Below, in pieces: positions 44,521 through 50,360 of a stretch of DNA of 64,000 nucleotides. A program made the translations under genes and the position numbers. Origin of the DNA: Stratiolaelaps scimitus (taxonomy: Eukaryota; Arthropoda; Arachnida; Mesostigmata; Laelapidae). A model generated the notes under the pieces. The model was not told the origin of the DNA and searched no databases. It saw only the letters and a list, made by a program, of their open reading frames with translations. Numbering within the stretch: position 1 is the stretch's first letter; each line of letters begins with the position of its first letter. Location of the stretch: NCBI GenBank assembly GCA_019614645.1, contig JABWDB010000071.1, positions 496,001 through 560,000 of the forward strand. Direction: 5' to 3'.

Positions 44521-45812
44521 TCTTACACCATTCTTATTATTTTCATCATATGTTATAGTGTTCAGGTTCCTCCATAGTCTGCGTTTACTCTTTTTATCTT
44601 TCTTCCCACTTTATAGCAATATCGTGCGACGGAGTGACAGTGTTCTTCCTTTGGGTACGGTCTTCACCACTACCTGCGTGTTTGATGATATGGTTTCCCT
44701 TCGAACTACTGTCCTTTCTTATCTGTTGAATCTTGTCAGGCGTACGACAAGTTAAAAAAATAAGCAAAGGTAGCCCCGACAGGTCCTCAGAATAATACCT
44801 AAGATTAAGCGCATAGACCGATCACAAAGGGGAACAGCTAAGAGTCAGTTCAAAACAAATGTTGTGCTGTGTTGCTTATGGCGCCTCCACCACCATACCG
44901 GTCTTGTTGTTGCATCTTGAGAGTCTATATATATATGTATACTTCACCATCCCATCAGTTATAAATCGGCTTGGAGAGCCTGTGGGTCAGTTCGAGCATG
45001 CCTAATTTGAAATTCTATGTAACACCTGCACTGTAAAATGATGTCTGCCGCTGCTCAGCTAGTTTAAAATTTTTAATATAAAATACATAATAGACGTCTC
45101 CATCAACGCGTTGGGGGATTGGCCGAGATATTTGAGCTGTACCGCTCTACGCCATATCAAGTGAAAGTCCCTCTGCATTGCTGACAGCTACAGCTCTCTC
45201 CTGAATCGCCAGATACGCAGGCAGACCGCATTGTGAAACACGTCCACCGCGCGTAGAATCATGACATTCGATTAGTTCGGGCACTCTCCTTACTGGCTGG
45301 GTTCGTCATACTTCCGGCATTGTAGAATTCTCGGTCAACGTCACTAGTTTTAGCTCGATTTGTGAATGAAGTATCAGTATGTGATATCCACCGACCGTAC
45401 CATGTAAATGATCTTTTACAGGTATACCCCGTTGGGAAAGAAGCTTGATTACACGCGATGGACAGCACCTGAAGCTGTTCGGCGGCGAATAACACATAAG
45501 ACAGACATTTGGTCTTTTGGAGTTCTACTCTGGGAGATCTTTACCCTTGCAGGAACACCTTACGTAGAACTGAAGTCGAACGAGGTACACGCCAGAATTA
45601 CGAGAGGTCACCGGCTGCCACAACCGCGTGGAATCAATACCGATCTCTTCCAACAGATGTTGCACTGTTGGGAAATGGATTCCGACGAGCGGCCAACCTT
45701 TGAGGATCTAGCTAGAGAATTGCGTAATGTTGCGTCAGAGGAACCCCTTCGATTTCCCCAACAAACCAAGTACATATACGACAAGTTTGACCCCCTTGCA
45801 GATGAATCATAA
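17442..45812 (+). CDS. Receptor-type tyrosine pseudokinase with fibronectin III ectodomain (nine exons, 678 aa)
   Basis: Exons join as 17442-17568, 23815-24120, 34260-34365, 34767-35001, 35818-36102, 40265-40476, 42611-42799, 44159-44344 and 45422-45812. All junctions are GT/AG with matching phases (1,1,2,0,0,2,2,2). The product has a signal peptide, FN3 domains at about 44-145 and 146-270, a membrane helix at about 304-331 and a tyrosine-kinase-like domain at about 395-665. Retained are GQGMFG (399-404), Glu442 in the C helix, WTAPEA (562-567), DIWSFG and CWEMDSDERPTF. Catalytic residues are lost: Gln421 replaces the ATP-anchoring Lys, HGC (523-525) replaces HRD, Ser530 replaces the loop Asn, and NFS (544-546) replaces DFG. 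The activation loop is very short and its only tyrosine pair is near the RYTP/DYTRW segment. By family knowledge such proteins signal as non-catalytic scaffolds; the ligand is unknown. The frame is fully open, so it does not look like a decayed gene. Confidence 0.85.
17616..17640. repeat. (AT)n microsatellite in intron 1
   Basis: About twelve AT units directly after exon 1. A similar run is at 18209-18228. Confidence 0.9.
17645..19785. other. Intron 1, left part: no recognised element
   Basis: AT-rich intronic sequence with an (AT)n run at 18209-18228. Short open frames at 18653-18874 and 19298-19480 show no domain. Confidence 0.4.
19790..20090 (+). repeat. Interspersed repeat family B (copy 1)
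   Basis: It shares an ordered series of words with 27494-27773: GACAGAG, GTCTGGGG, AAGCAGCTGAG, GCTAACCACGTCATG, GATGTGTGG, GTACACATCTCAC, GCGCTAAGCGAT, GAACATCGTC and CCAATGGCAATA. The family is about 280-300 bases long. This copy has CAACA/GTTGTT expansions near 19985-20060. No tRNA promoter boxes were seen. Confidence 0.65.
20243..23340 (+). mobile_element. Non-LTR retrotransposon with zinc-finger N-terminus, near full length but inactive (copy 1, intron 1)
   Basis: Blocks in order: CCHC knuckles split over two frames (CFNC at about 20295, then RACRNCANIGHLAATC at about 20355-20400); a C2H2-like finger CPHCEDRFSRRGLNTH (20850-20900); ARALCSTDSATDSAEALDAL near 21095; RT motif A LIKLDFRNAFNTV (21615-21655); motif B GIQQGDPLGSAL (21775-21810); then YMAGGTLADDL where the family normally has YxDDGTL, so the catalytic Asp pair is altered. 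A stop follows at 22004. The C-terminal part (22260-23339) ends GSFLLQRLSLAVQKDNAIA. GC content is far above the surrounding intron. Zinc fingers upstream of RT suggest the R2/NeSL/R4 side of non-LTR elements, but I cannot place the clade. Frameshifts, stops and a short internal duplication near 22832-22897 make it inactive. It lies in sense within intron 1 of the receptor gene. Confidence 0.8.
23341..23814 (+). other. End of intron 1, containing a SINE S1 tail
   Basis: At 23530-23645 the words CCAATGCGAAAGCAG, GCGGACTTTGAAT, GAGAATAAACCCGAAAAC and TTAGAAC match the body and tail of the S1 SINE copies at 14008 and 39978. The tRNA-like head is missing, so this copy is truncated. The intron ends in GATTTCAG before 23815. 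Confidence 0.5.
23815..24120 (+). CDS. Receptor pseudokinase exon 2 (first fibronectin III domain)
   Basis: It encodes one FN3 domain with the typical PRVARVINATSDSLTISW strand (core Trp) and SPATYYNVSVWAV (core Tyr in the F strand). Four N-glycosylation sequons are visible (NAT, NLS, NVS, NVT). The exon is phase 1 at both ends and exactly 306 bases, so skipping it would keep the frame. Borders are TTTCAG and GTACGTGAG. Confidence 0.85.
24121..24957. other. Intron 2, left part
   Basis: AT-rich with an (AT)n run at 24396-24414. No element recognised before the retrotransposon copy that begins near 24974. Confidence 0.4.
24974..24987. repeat. Poly(G) tract at the 3' end of the antisense element
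   Basis: A run of 14 G on the + strand, i.e. poly(C) directly after the coding end of the minus-strand retrotransposon. It is absent from the intron 1 copy. Confidence 0.8.
24990..26200 (-). mobile_element. Non-LTR retrotransposon, 5'-truncated antisense copy (copy 2, intron 2)
   Basis: The minus strand is the same element as 20243-23340, covering only the part equivalent to about 22115-23325 of that copy. Over the last 90 residues the two proteins differ at only about three positions; both end GSFLLQRLSLAVQKDNAIA. The upstream half is more diverged and frameshifted. Lack of the RT and 5' part fits 5' truncation at insertion. With copy 1 it forms a large inverted repeat around exon 2. Confidence 0.85.
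26390..26885 (-). mobile_element. mariner-family transposase relic
   Basis: Read on the minus strand, frames in order give NILAKWVPRELRPEL (compare mariner ARWVPKxLxxEQ), then KRTLTIDETWSELTG (the first catalytic Asp in the V/I-x-x-DE-T-W motif), ESIHGDKKVLLMGS and KTSVTGKVYKNYLAEYL. Several stops and frameshifts interrupt it. I did not find terminal inverted repeats. Confidence 0.6.
26930..28110 (+). mobile_element. CR1-like LINE reverse transcriptase relic, interrupted by a repeat
   Basis: Plus-strand blocks in order: KRPVSLTSMS-like fingers (about 27005), VIYTDFTSAFEIMPHELG (motif A, 27205-27260), VYVYADDVKLMTD (catalytic YADD, 27380-27418), LQRTLDEFCMCTTRMEL, then after an insertion at 27494-27773 the thumb CNWVLRAFALKYPSAYLKLF (about 27930) and KMQNRFVTRVEYRC (28072-28113). 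The YADD block is intact, but stops and frameshifts elsewhere make it dead. Its thumb resembles the LINE at 40796-41647. Confidence 0.75.
27494..27773 (+). repeat. Interspersed repeat family B (copy 2) with target-site duplication and poly(A)
   Basis: It is inserted in the CR1-like relic between codons of one block. It is flanked by ATGGAGTTA (27485-27493) and ATGGGATTA (27774-27782), a 9-bp duplication with two differences, and ends in nine or more A. The body matches 19790-20090. Poly(A) plus target duplication indicates retroposition by a LINE. Confidence 0.7.
28114..28628. other. Intron 2, spacer before the gypsy element
   Basis: Overlapping open frames on both strands at 28047-28392 and 28638-28423 show no domain. 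Nothing else recognised. Confidence 0.35.
28629..28794 (-). repeat. Gypsy element 3' LTR
   Basis: On the + strand it begins TGTCGTCCACCTAACTCTAA and contains ACACCACAGCTTGGGAG and TTTATTTACACGT, as does the other LTR. A purine-rich tract (on the minus strand) lies beside it at about 28797-28815, as expected next to a 3' LTR. Its far end carries a palindrome not present in the other LTR. Confidence 0.8.
29020..29400 (-). pseudogene. Gypsy pol C-terminal region (relic)
   Basis: The minus-strand frame 29382-29119 includes RNRHFLRKTGRPLREYQVIG. Its Arg-rich RNRxxLR pattern resembles the end of gypsy polyproteins after integrase. The assignment depends mainly on position between integrase and the 3' LTR. 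Confidence 0.4.
29592..30110 (-). pseudogene. Gypsy integrase core (relic)
   Basis: The minus-strand frame reads PWQKVGMDIAEIDGRKLLVL (first catalytic Asp region, normally W-x-x-x-D) then VCYYSNMIVVAEL. A shifted frame holds VLMTDSDPLFRAKELK (second Asp region) and HHQTHGKAEAAVTIVK (the Glu region). All three DDE positions can be traced, but in different frames. Confidence 0.7.
30225..30500 (-). pseudogene. Gypsy RNase H C-terminal end
   Basis: The minus strand reads QRYNVKLVFRPAFEMRLAAA followed by LSRCP. This matches the QRYDFxVxYxPGKxMxxADxLSR end of Ty3/gypsy RNase H. It follows directly on a truncated RT, showing that the RT palm and most of RNase H are missing. Confidence 0.65.
30540..30934 (-). 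pseudogene. Gypsy reverse transcriptase, N-terminal half only
   Basis: The frame contains VELKKTLTDLDKQGVITRVD, PTEWVSRLSIQIKQSGKMLL, CLGARRLNEGLIREVYHTPT and KVFSEFDLKSGYWHYVL (motif A Asp). The expected motif B and YVDD block do not follow. Instead there is a 46-base patch nearly identical to the protease region, then RNase H end sequence. Confidence 0.75.
31026..31412 (-). pseudogene. Gypsy protease region
   Basis: The minus strand has VEEGFQVDCEAAVNVVPVSR, where the retropepsin active site D-T/S-G is seen as D-C-E in F-x-V-D-x-x-A-x-x-x-V-x-P. The Thr-Gly positions are changed, so it would be inactive. Confidence 0.6.
31419..32103 (-). pseudogene. Gypsy gag region
   Basis: Two overlapping minus-strand frames (32103-31831 and 31961-31419). 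They include FSTWLKDLRLAVKPSNYKEL and DQIIAGLRCSETRQELLKM, the F-x-x-x-L-R...C-x-Y...D-x-I-x-x-G pattern of gypsy gag capsid. A possible knuckle region with RRCNSCGRWY lies at the end. One frameshift divides it. Confidence 0.7.
32283..32443 (-). repeat. Gypsy element 5' LTR
   Basis: On the + strand it begins TGTCGTCCACCTAACTTTAA and shares long blocks with 28629-28794, including ATGGAAATCATGACACCACA. It lies upstream of gag in the minus-strand direction, as a 5' LTR should. Confidence 0.8.
32444..32925. other. Intron 2, unassigned spacer
   Basis: Open frames here, such as 32686-32910 (+) and 32879-32673 (-), overlap on opposite strands without a domain. Part may belong to the LINE relic that follows. 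Confidence 0.3.
32930..33470 (+). mobile_element. CR1-like LINE relic (linker and start of RT)
   Basis: At 33000-33050 the frame reads NDLSDHFAAVGAKTVASF, like the FNxYFxxVG linker between endonuclease and RT of CR1-like elements. At 33340-33435 it reads HSLLLRLLACLGFCHMVVDW then FTSYLLARRQ, the helix after motif A (H-x-x-L-L-x-x-L...W-x-x-S-Y-L-x-x-R-x-Q). Frameshifts are frequent. Confidence 0.6.
33490..33530. repeat. LINE/SINE 3' tail with 11-bp hairpin
   Basis: ATTGGTTTATT and AATAAACCAAT form inverted arms around an 11-base loop. The word TTTATTGGTTTATTAAA also occurs at 63060-63076 beside the S2 SINE, so this is a shared 3' tail. Confidence 0.5.
33744..33785 (-). repeat. Orphan CR1-like 3' tail
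   Basis: TACAATACAAATACACCTTTATT closely matches the 3' end (minus strand) of the CR1-like element at 47587-47610. No coding part is attached, as for a very short 5'-truncated insertion. Confidence 0.45.
34260..34365 (+). CDS. Receptor pseudokinase exon 3 (start of second FN3 domain)
   Basis: It enters in phase 1 and leaves in phase 2 before GTATGT. It encodes LGVPPNPTVEEVFQDG then RVLVVTIIPPTEFHGPVT, the A to C strands of an FN3 domain. A second acceptor at 34266 (six bases on, in frame) would remove two residues. Confidence 0.8.
34767..35001 (+). CDS. Receptor pseudokinase exon 4 (second FN3 domain)
   Basis: It encodes KYRIVVMKQG, LPYYVAGDVEPLQKPLRFVV and PLEEGQKYDIIVGVVSELNG. YRIVV...YYVAxxV...FxVGDN...PLxxGxxYxIxVG is a pattern shared with membrane-proximal FN3 domains of receptor tyrosine phosphatases and some receptor kinases. 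Acceptor TTTTCAG, donor GTATGT. Confidence 0.85.
35290..35640 (+). mobile_element. mariner transposase relic in intron 4
   Basis: The frame reads KKGMLYYELLELGERVYTDR (compare mariner QKGVVYYELLxPGETVNTDR). Other frames read NIAHIALATGPTVSDLDWEI and LPHPAHTPNISPTNYHPL, matching the HxALAT, WEVLPHPPYSPDLAPSDYHLF blocks. The third catalytic Asp (SPDLxPxD) is replaced by N and T residues. Confidence 0.7.
35818..36102 (+). CDS. Receptor pseudokinase exon 5 (transmembrane helix)
   Basis: It finishes the ectodomain (EKKSAFSVPLKGLAPLG), then an acidic stretch IIDDDEN, basic RRRD, and the membrane helix AVLVFVLSVAIGVLGFLLVA followed by SFILYFIL, with RRQYRSKRRSDE as the cytoplasmic stop-transfer. 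Phase 0 at both ends. Confidence 0.9.
36103..36640. other. Intron 5, left part
   Basis: AT-rich; nothing recognised. Confidence 0.4.
36660..38760 (+). mobile_element. CR1-like LINE relic(s) with endonuclease and three RT motif A pieces
   Basis: At 36975-37015 the frame reads REFNLPGIYW, like the endonuclease GDFNLPxIxW. At 37085-37190 it reads VDLVLSFEPDIIDSVTVVDP then SSFGQNDIRLM, the end of that domain. RT follows: DNYRPVAQLP (about 37935), VYFDFSKAFDRMSHIQM (38093-38145), then NFSKAFDHCLRW (about 38622-38657) and, after a poly(A) run, KAFDRVNHNFIITKLQKAKV (38716-38775). Three copies of one motif within 700 bases mean more than one insertion or a duplication. All are frameshifted. Confidence 0.65.
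38688..38715 (+). repeat. Poly(A) tract
   Basis: Twenty-eight A between two partial RT motif A blocks. It is either a retroposed 3' end or a slippage product inside the LINE relic. Confidence 0.85.
39200..39700 (+). mobile_element. mariner transposase relic in intron 5
   Basis: Frames read GQAKQWLQQGEAST, AVPDRFGLKVMMILALDIKG then CPYEIL, then a WLLDDNARSHCTAEMAL block (second Asp in DNA-x-x-H), then PHSPDLSPCDYGCFHALKRA (third catalytic Asp region). The last block is well kept but stops and frame changes lie between. A different mariner lineage from the intron 4 relic, judging by sequence. Confidence 0.75.
39978..40170 (+). repeat. tRNA-derived SINE, family S1 (copy 3)
   Basis: TTCGGTGGCGTGGTGCACTC, B box GGGGTTCAATCCCCACCGTT, then TTTAGGGGTTTGTC, CGAAACAATGC and GAGAGTCAGCACGAGAAAC. 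The A to B distance is tRNA-like, making this the most complete-looking head. It ends about 95 bases before exon 6. Confidence 0.7.
40265..40476 (+). CDS. Receptor pseudokinase exon 6 (juxtamembrane and glycine loop)
   Basis: It encodes YWQIPRPQLHISDMVLGQGM then FGPVRVGKVLRNGQEIAAQI. The glycine-rich loop GQGMFG is intact. The position of the VAIK lysine is a Gln codon CAG at 40466-40468, one base from AAG. Donor GTAGTTG is weaker than at the other exons but phase and context fit. Confidence 0.85.
40690..41650 (-). mobile_element. CR1-like LINE 3' half, antisense in intron 6, best-preserved RT frame
   Basis: One 283-residue minus-strand frame (41647-40796) runs through motif B VTSGCPQGTILGPLMYIMYI, catalytic VKIYADDVKIYSKV, IEKCAVLHFGHGNP, MRDLGVITSTTLKYTDHV, thumb ANWILRSFVVND and PIMTYAAPVWYP to its stop. 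The element ends in a short ATT repeat (40701-40713 on the + strand). It is 5' truncated but its remaining coding part is unbroken, so it is probably the youngest LINE here. Confidence 0.85.
41651..42610. other. Intron 6, right part
   Basis: No recognised element; a minus-strand open frame 42164-41916 has no domain. Confidence 0.4.
42611..42799 (+). CDS. Receptor pseudokinase exon 7 (C helix and hinge)
   Basis: It encodes RRILLAELEAAVRVGTHPNV then VEFIGGC, the classic RTK C-helix to beta-5 region with Glu442 as the salt-bridge residue, followed by ALWMATEHPNNPLRGALLA for the hinge (normally V-x-EY-x-x-x-G-x-L). Phase 2 both ends. Confidence 0.85.
42878..43080 (+). repeat. tRNA-derived SINE in intron 7
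   Basis: A box TGGTCTAGTGG (42882-42892) and B box GGGTTCAAATCCTG (42928-42941) are spaced as in a tRNA. The acceptor ends do not pair, and the body continues to a tail with GATGACCCCGGCAAGTTCTC, also found in the S3 fragments. It is therefore a SINE, not a tRNA gene. Confidence 0.65.
43081..44054. other. Intron 7, right part
   Basis: Nothing recognised apart from a short (AATA)n run near 43672-43688. Open frames 43180-43371 and 43263-43502 overlap and lack domains. Confidence 0.35.
44055..44078. repeat. (AT)n microsatellite in intron 7
   Basis: Dinucleotide run about 80 bases before the exon 8 acceptor. A (ATT)n run in intron 8 is at 44486-44520. Confidence 0.85.
44159..44344 (+). CDS. Receptor pseudokinase exon 8 (catalytic-loop region)
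   Basis: It encodes RLMEIAISLADGMKHLAHRG then VCHGCLSTRSIMV and PKITNFSISR. The alignment to L-x-x-F-A-x-x-I-A-x-G-M-x-x-L and HRDLAARNxLV is clear. HRD is HGC (44265-44273), the Asn is Ser (44286-44288) and DFG is NFS (44328-44336). The acceptor at GAGTTTAG is preferred because it is the only one here with the right phase. Confidence 0.8.
44762..44865 (+). repeat. SINE family S3 fragment in intron 8
   Basis: GCAAAGGTAGCCCCGACAGG, AATAATACCTAA, then GGGGAACAGCTAAGAGTCAG match the copy at 1767-1862. Confidence 0.6.
45110..45186 (+). repeat. tRNA-Leu-like remnant
   Basis: GGGGGATTGGCCGAGATATT resembles the 5' half of a tRNA-Leu (GG-x-x-x-x-x-TGGCCGAG). The 3' part has no clean B box. It is probably a decayed tRNA or SINE piece. 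Confidence 0.3.
45422..45812 (+). CDS. Receptor pseudokinase exon 9 (C-lobe and stop)
   Basis: It encodes LDYTRWTAPEAVRRRITHKT, DIWSFGVLLWEIFTLAGTPY and MLHCWEMDSDERPTFEDLAR, all strong tyrosine-kinase C-lobe motifs. The tail ends QQTKYIYDKFDPLADES with two tyrosines that could be phosphorylated by a partner kinase (inference). TAA at 45810-45812. Confidence 0.9.
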
Positions 45813-47464
45813 AAAAAACATTCGCCAGATCAAATGCGATGGCTATTGTTGCATGGCGCAATGGAAATCAAAACTGACGTTGATTCGATAGCTCTGGACC
45901 CACCAATCCGCTTGTGATAAAATTACTAGCTATTCTACGTTCGGTCGACAAAACCTGAATAACCTAACAACGCCAGTAAAATCTATATAGCTTACTCTAA
46001 CATACAGGTTCTATAAGGCATACATGCATAACATGCCTGACATCATCAATAAGCAAGGGTTGTCAACCTCATCAGTATAACGTACTGGACTGTACTGGAG
46101 ACATCCGTATAATCTGTATCATTGTACCATCGTCAAACGATACCTAAAAGTGGATTGAGGAAGTAGATAGACGAAAATCTCATTACATGTGTACACAAGC
46201 ATGGGATTTACTTAATGTTGCCGTGACTTATCAGGCAAGTGAAAACATATGTTTATATTTAGTTAACACAAAATTATCTATATATTGGAATTTTTCATTG
46301 ATATTATTCGATGGTATTCGCTATTCTTAATTCCAATGCTGACTGGTACCCTCCTTGACGATTTACCAAGGATCTTTGCGGAAATAAGATGACGTTTTGA
46401 CGGTTTTTTCCCATAGTATTTTACCGGTTCTGGTAGCACTATTTCTATGAATATTCATCAACCTTGCTACGGTATTATATTCCATAATAACAAAAATTCA
46501 ATCCCAAACAGTCGAAAAACTCGTGTACATTGAGGAAACGATGTCAAAGCAAACATACATGGTTTAAACAAACATGGTCTGCCTCTAGAGGTATTGTTCT
46601 ACGTGGATTCACATCGTAGTCTTAGGTACCGTCTGCCAATTGCGCATAATTGTCTTGATATCGGGCGTATAAATATTCCCCAAAGGTCGGCCAAATACAT
46701 CGAGATTGTTCAATGCCTACTTTTTCATGTATTTTTCCTAAGACGCGGCCAAGTAAGTTGTAATTTCCAGGTAGCGTATTGTTTGATGATTGGCCATTAC
46801 ATATCGGTGTAATCTCGCAGCGTCGTGGCGAGGAGAAACGCACTGGGTACAGCTCCCAAGGTACAGTTAGGTTACCTACTAGTGTGAACACATAAGCTAA
46901 GCAGAAATATATGAAATACCCGATATAGGACGAATGCCAACAAAGCCTTTCTTATTGTCTGTGGCACGAAGCATTATAAAGAATGCTACGGACGGGGGAT
47001 GTGCTTCATTTTATGATACATATATACGATTCCTTTTGGATGCGTAATGATAATCTTGAACGACAAAATGTATGGCTTCATTTGTATTTTCTTAGCTTTA
47101 GGAGCTCTGTTTGGAAAACGTAGAAATGACAGAGAAATGCATATCTAATATTTTATGAACATTTTCAAAATACCTCATCGTTAAATGCGCCAATTATATG
47201 ATCATGTACAGTCCTTTTCAAAAAGATATAGATACTAACTAGATATACTACAAAGTAAACGTGTTAAATAAACGTGTTTGAGGAAATAGTAGACCTTCAT
47301 TATCATTATTATTATTATTAAAATATCCACCCATATAGCAGTTATAAGCACATTCGATATCGTTCGACGTCATCTCTAATCTATTTGGCTAACTTCCTCA
47401 GGCCGTACGAAATGAAGCCACCAATATCGTATATAACATATTCGTTGCGTTAGTCTGAGCTAGC

Positions 47465-47497
<33 letters not shown>

Positions 47498-47580
47498 TTG
47501 TATCGTCGTTGTCCAACTTTAGTCATGTGAATTTCTGAACGAGTTTAAAGAGAGACGACATACTTGTGAGAGATCGTTCT
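45813..47580. other. Receptor 3' flank; no gene recognised
   Basis: No clear AATAAA hexamer is seen in the first few hundred bases. Overlapping open frames at 46594-46812 (+) and 46891-46622 (-) have no domain. An (AT)n run is at 47464-47499. Confidence 0.35.
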
Positions 47581-47586
47581 GAGCTA

Positions 47587-48560
47587 TACAATACAAACAC
47601 TCCTTTATTCAAAGGAATTTTTCATTAGATGACAGTTTCTGAGAGTAGTTTACGTACTTTATTTAAATTAAGAAGCCTCTCGTAGGCATTTCTTAAGCCA
47701 GCGGCGTTTGTAAATCGGTGAGGGTCAAGTTGCTCATGGTGTTAGAGGGGACGTCGGATCGCCTTTATAGATACGCGCTATATGGATTTCTGGTGTACAC
47801 TTCCAAGGGCTGCAATATCCTTGTCTAGGAAAGGGGACCATACCGGACAGCAGTGGAGGAACTTAGGGACTCCAAGACCCATGTTGAGACTGAGATAGAA
47901 ATCGGGGCGCTTAACTATAACATCGGAGCTTAACTATAAGGCACAGAGATTAACGTATCATCTACAGCGCACCACTTTAATATTATTGGGTTCGTACATT
48001 GCGACTTGTCGGAGTAGTTAGAACTGTTCACAGCCACGTATATCTTTGGGTCATCGGCGTAACCTTCGTATGTGACCGTCTCGGATAAGAATGCTATCCA
48101 GACAAATATACAGAAGGAGGACTTTAGAGGGGCAGTGGCAAGGTTTTCTAAGGGAGATGCCAATTCGTGCGGACGACTTGCGGTTTGATAAGCAGGCGTT
48201 TATCCAGCGGATACACTCATTTAGTACGATGTGGTTAATTATATTAAAGGCACGGGAGATGTTTTAATAAATGCAGTGAAAGGTCTTGCGGCAGCTCGGA
48301 AAGGTGTCCCAGTCGTGGACCATGGTCGAGAGTTCGATACGGGTCGAGCAACCCCACCAAAAGGCGTGGTGGTTTTTGTTGTTTAACTCATTTGTCTGGA
48401 GACTTTTCTCTAGTTGATCCACAATGAATTTTTCGAGAATGAGACAGGCCATTCTGACCTGTGCCATCGGCCGATAGTTCTCGACCAGAGGTTAGTTCAA
48501 TTTTTTAACTACAGACGTAAGAACAGAGTAGAGAAATTGATAGGGACCTCACCCATGTCG
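47587..48560 (-). mobile_element. CR1-like LINE relic
   Basis: On the minus strand the order is ILEKFIVDQLEKSLQTNELN (RT fingers), HHAFWWGCSTRIELSTMVHD (the Q-x-G-F-x-x-x-x-S-x-x-x-x-L block), then YADDPKIYVAV at about 48070-48040, where YADD is kept. The 3' end carries TGAATAAAGGAGTG then TTTGTATTG, shared with the orphan tail at 33744. Stops and frameshifts are frequent. Confidence 0.65.
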
Positions 48561-48799
48561 CACGAGCGCTGGAAAGTGGTGACTAACGGCTCAGCAATAA
48601 ATTCTGTTGTTTTTAAAGAAAATTTGGGGAAAAGAGTCAGGTGTGAAACTGTACTTGCTTTAAGCGACCATCTACAGTAATTATTATAACTTGAGCGATT
48701 CCATGTTGGTTGGTATAATTGTCGATGGAAAACTGCATAGAGATGGTGCTTGAAGGATCAATCTGGTGGCGGGTCCCCTCTACTATCCTTCGAGCTTAC

Positions 48800-50056
48800 G
48801 AAAATTTAGGCAACATACGTACTAAAAGTCGTTGTGCCGGGGCCGTCTTATCTCGCTCGCTTACTCATCACGCACCACCACCACCAAGTAACGCGCAATT
48901 CGGCACCAACGTCATTCTCAGTGCCTTGCGTAGGAGGTACTGGGTCACGCGAGGGCGACAGATCATCAAGTCGATCCTCCGCCGCTGCGTCACATGCCGC
49001 AAGTCTCATGGGGGACCAGGTGCAGCCGTCGCTGCCACCGGAACGGACGTTTTTGCTTGTGGTATTTGCGGAAACCGATCTGGATTTTTGCGGTCGGTTT
49101 CGTGTGCGCGGTCGAGAGACGGCGTTGAAGACGTACATCGCATTGTTCACCTGTACAAGTACGCGCGTGATCCATCTCGAGCTGGTGCCTGCGATGTCCA
49201 CCGTGGACACGCATCTGGCCCTGCGCCGCTTCCTTGTCGCACACCCCGGCTGCTCGCAAATCAACTCTGACAACGGCCGTTCGTTCGTCAAGGCGGCGAG
49301 CGACATCAAGAAGCTGTTTAACAGCCTGAAAGACCCCTTGTGACGCGAACTCCTCGCCCAGGGGCGAGTAGAGTAGACTTTCAATTGTCCGCGGGCTGCC
49401 TGACGCGGTGGCTACTTCGAGCGTCTTGTCGGTACGGTCAAGGTGGCACTCGTAAAAACGCTCGGACGTAGCTTGGTCAGCTATGAGGAGCCACGCACGA
49501 TTATCACCGAGCTAGCGGCGATGGTGAACGAGCGACCACTGACGTACACAGGAAGTGATGTGGACGCTCCTCGGCCGATAACACCTGCACAGTTCGTGCA
49601 CGGTGGCCCTGTCGATGGAGCCTTGACAGCGATCATCCCCTTCGACAAACTAGGCCCCAATGGGACGCTGCCCTCCGGTCCGCCCGCCGCCAATGACCTC
49701 CGAGCTGCCCTGTTGCAATGTGTGCCCTGTGGCGATGTGTGCCTACTGAAGAAAGACAACGCACCGAAGATCAAGTGGGACCTCGTTCGGGTCATCGAGG
49801 TCATTCCTGGCCGTGATAGCGCAGTGCGCACGTATGGCGTGCGGTTCGTGAACGGATACGAATCGAGAGGAGCCGCGCAGCAACTACACCTCTTGGAGGT
49901 CGTCGAGTAGAAGGAGGCTCCCGGGAAATGTCAGTCGTTTGTATTTTATGATTGTGGTGACTGACGGGGAAGTAAGAGAAGTAGAGGTAAAAGACGAGAA
50001 TAGTAAGGGATATCGAACCGCGCCCGCCAAGGGCTTTCAATAATGGGAGGGGGGTA
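48800..50056 (+). mobile_element. BEL/Pao LTR retrotransposon fragment (integrase and C-terminal domain)
   Basis: Frames read NVILSALRRRYWVTRGRQII then RRCVTCRKSHG (integrase zinc region), TDLDFCGRFRVRGRETALKT and YIALFTCTSTRVIHLELVPA (first Asp), INSDNGRSFVKAA (second Asp), a stop, then GGYFERLVGTVKVAL (Glu), NERPLTYTGSDVDAPRPITP and CGDVCLLKKDNAPKIKWDLV. The last two are the BEL/Pao C-terminal domain. One frameshift near 49030 and a stop at 49340 break an otherwise good integrase. A purine tract lies at 50043-50056. It is much GC-richer than its surroundings. Gag, protease and RT are absent. Confidence 0.85.
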
Positions 50057-50360
50057 GATGGCCAAACCTCCGGCCAGCCAATCCGGTGGACTGTGGAAAT
50101 TGTTTCATTGTATCAACCATTTTAATCCTCAGTAAAATCGAACGTCGATGTTTACATATTAATAACGCGCAGGCTTGCCTGCTTGTGTCGTATTGAAATA
50201 TCCGCGGCCGCTACCGTGTTGTATGCATGCGTAAAAGATTCAGAATAAAGGTTCTAAAGAGGAGGACGGACGAGGAGCAACACGGCTCGTACCAGCGAAA
50301 CTACCACTTGTTTTTCGTTAGCCTAAGTTAAGTCAGCGAACAGGGTTGCAACACCAGACA
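50057..50360 (+). repeat. Possible BEL/Pao 3' LTR
   Basis: The sequence directly after the purine-rich tract (GGGAGGGGGGTAG) is where a 3' LTR should start; a TG is at 50059. It contains GAATAAAGG near 50241, a plausible LTR polyadenylation signal. There is no second LTR in the window, so the borders are guesses. Confidence 0.3.
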
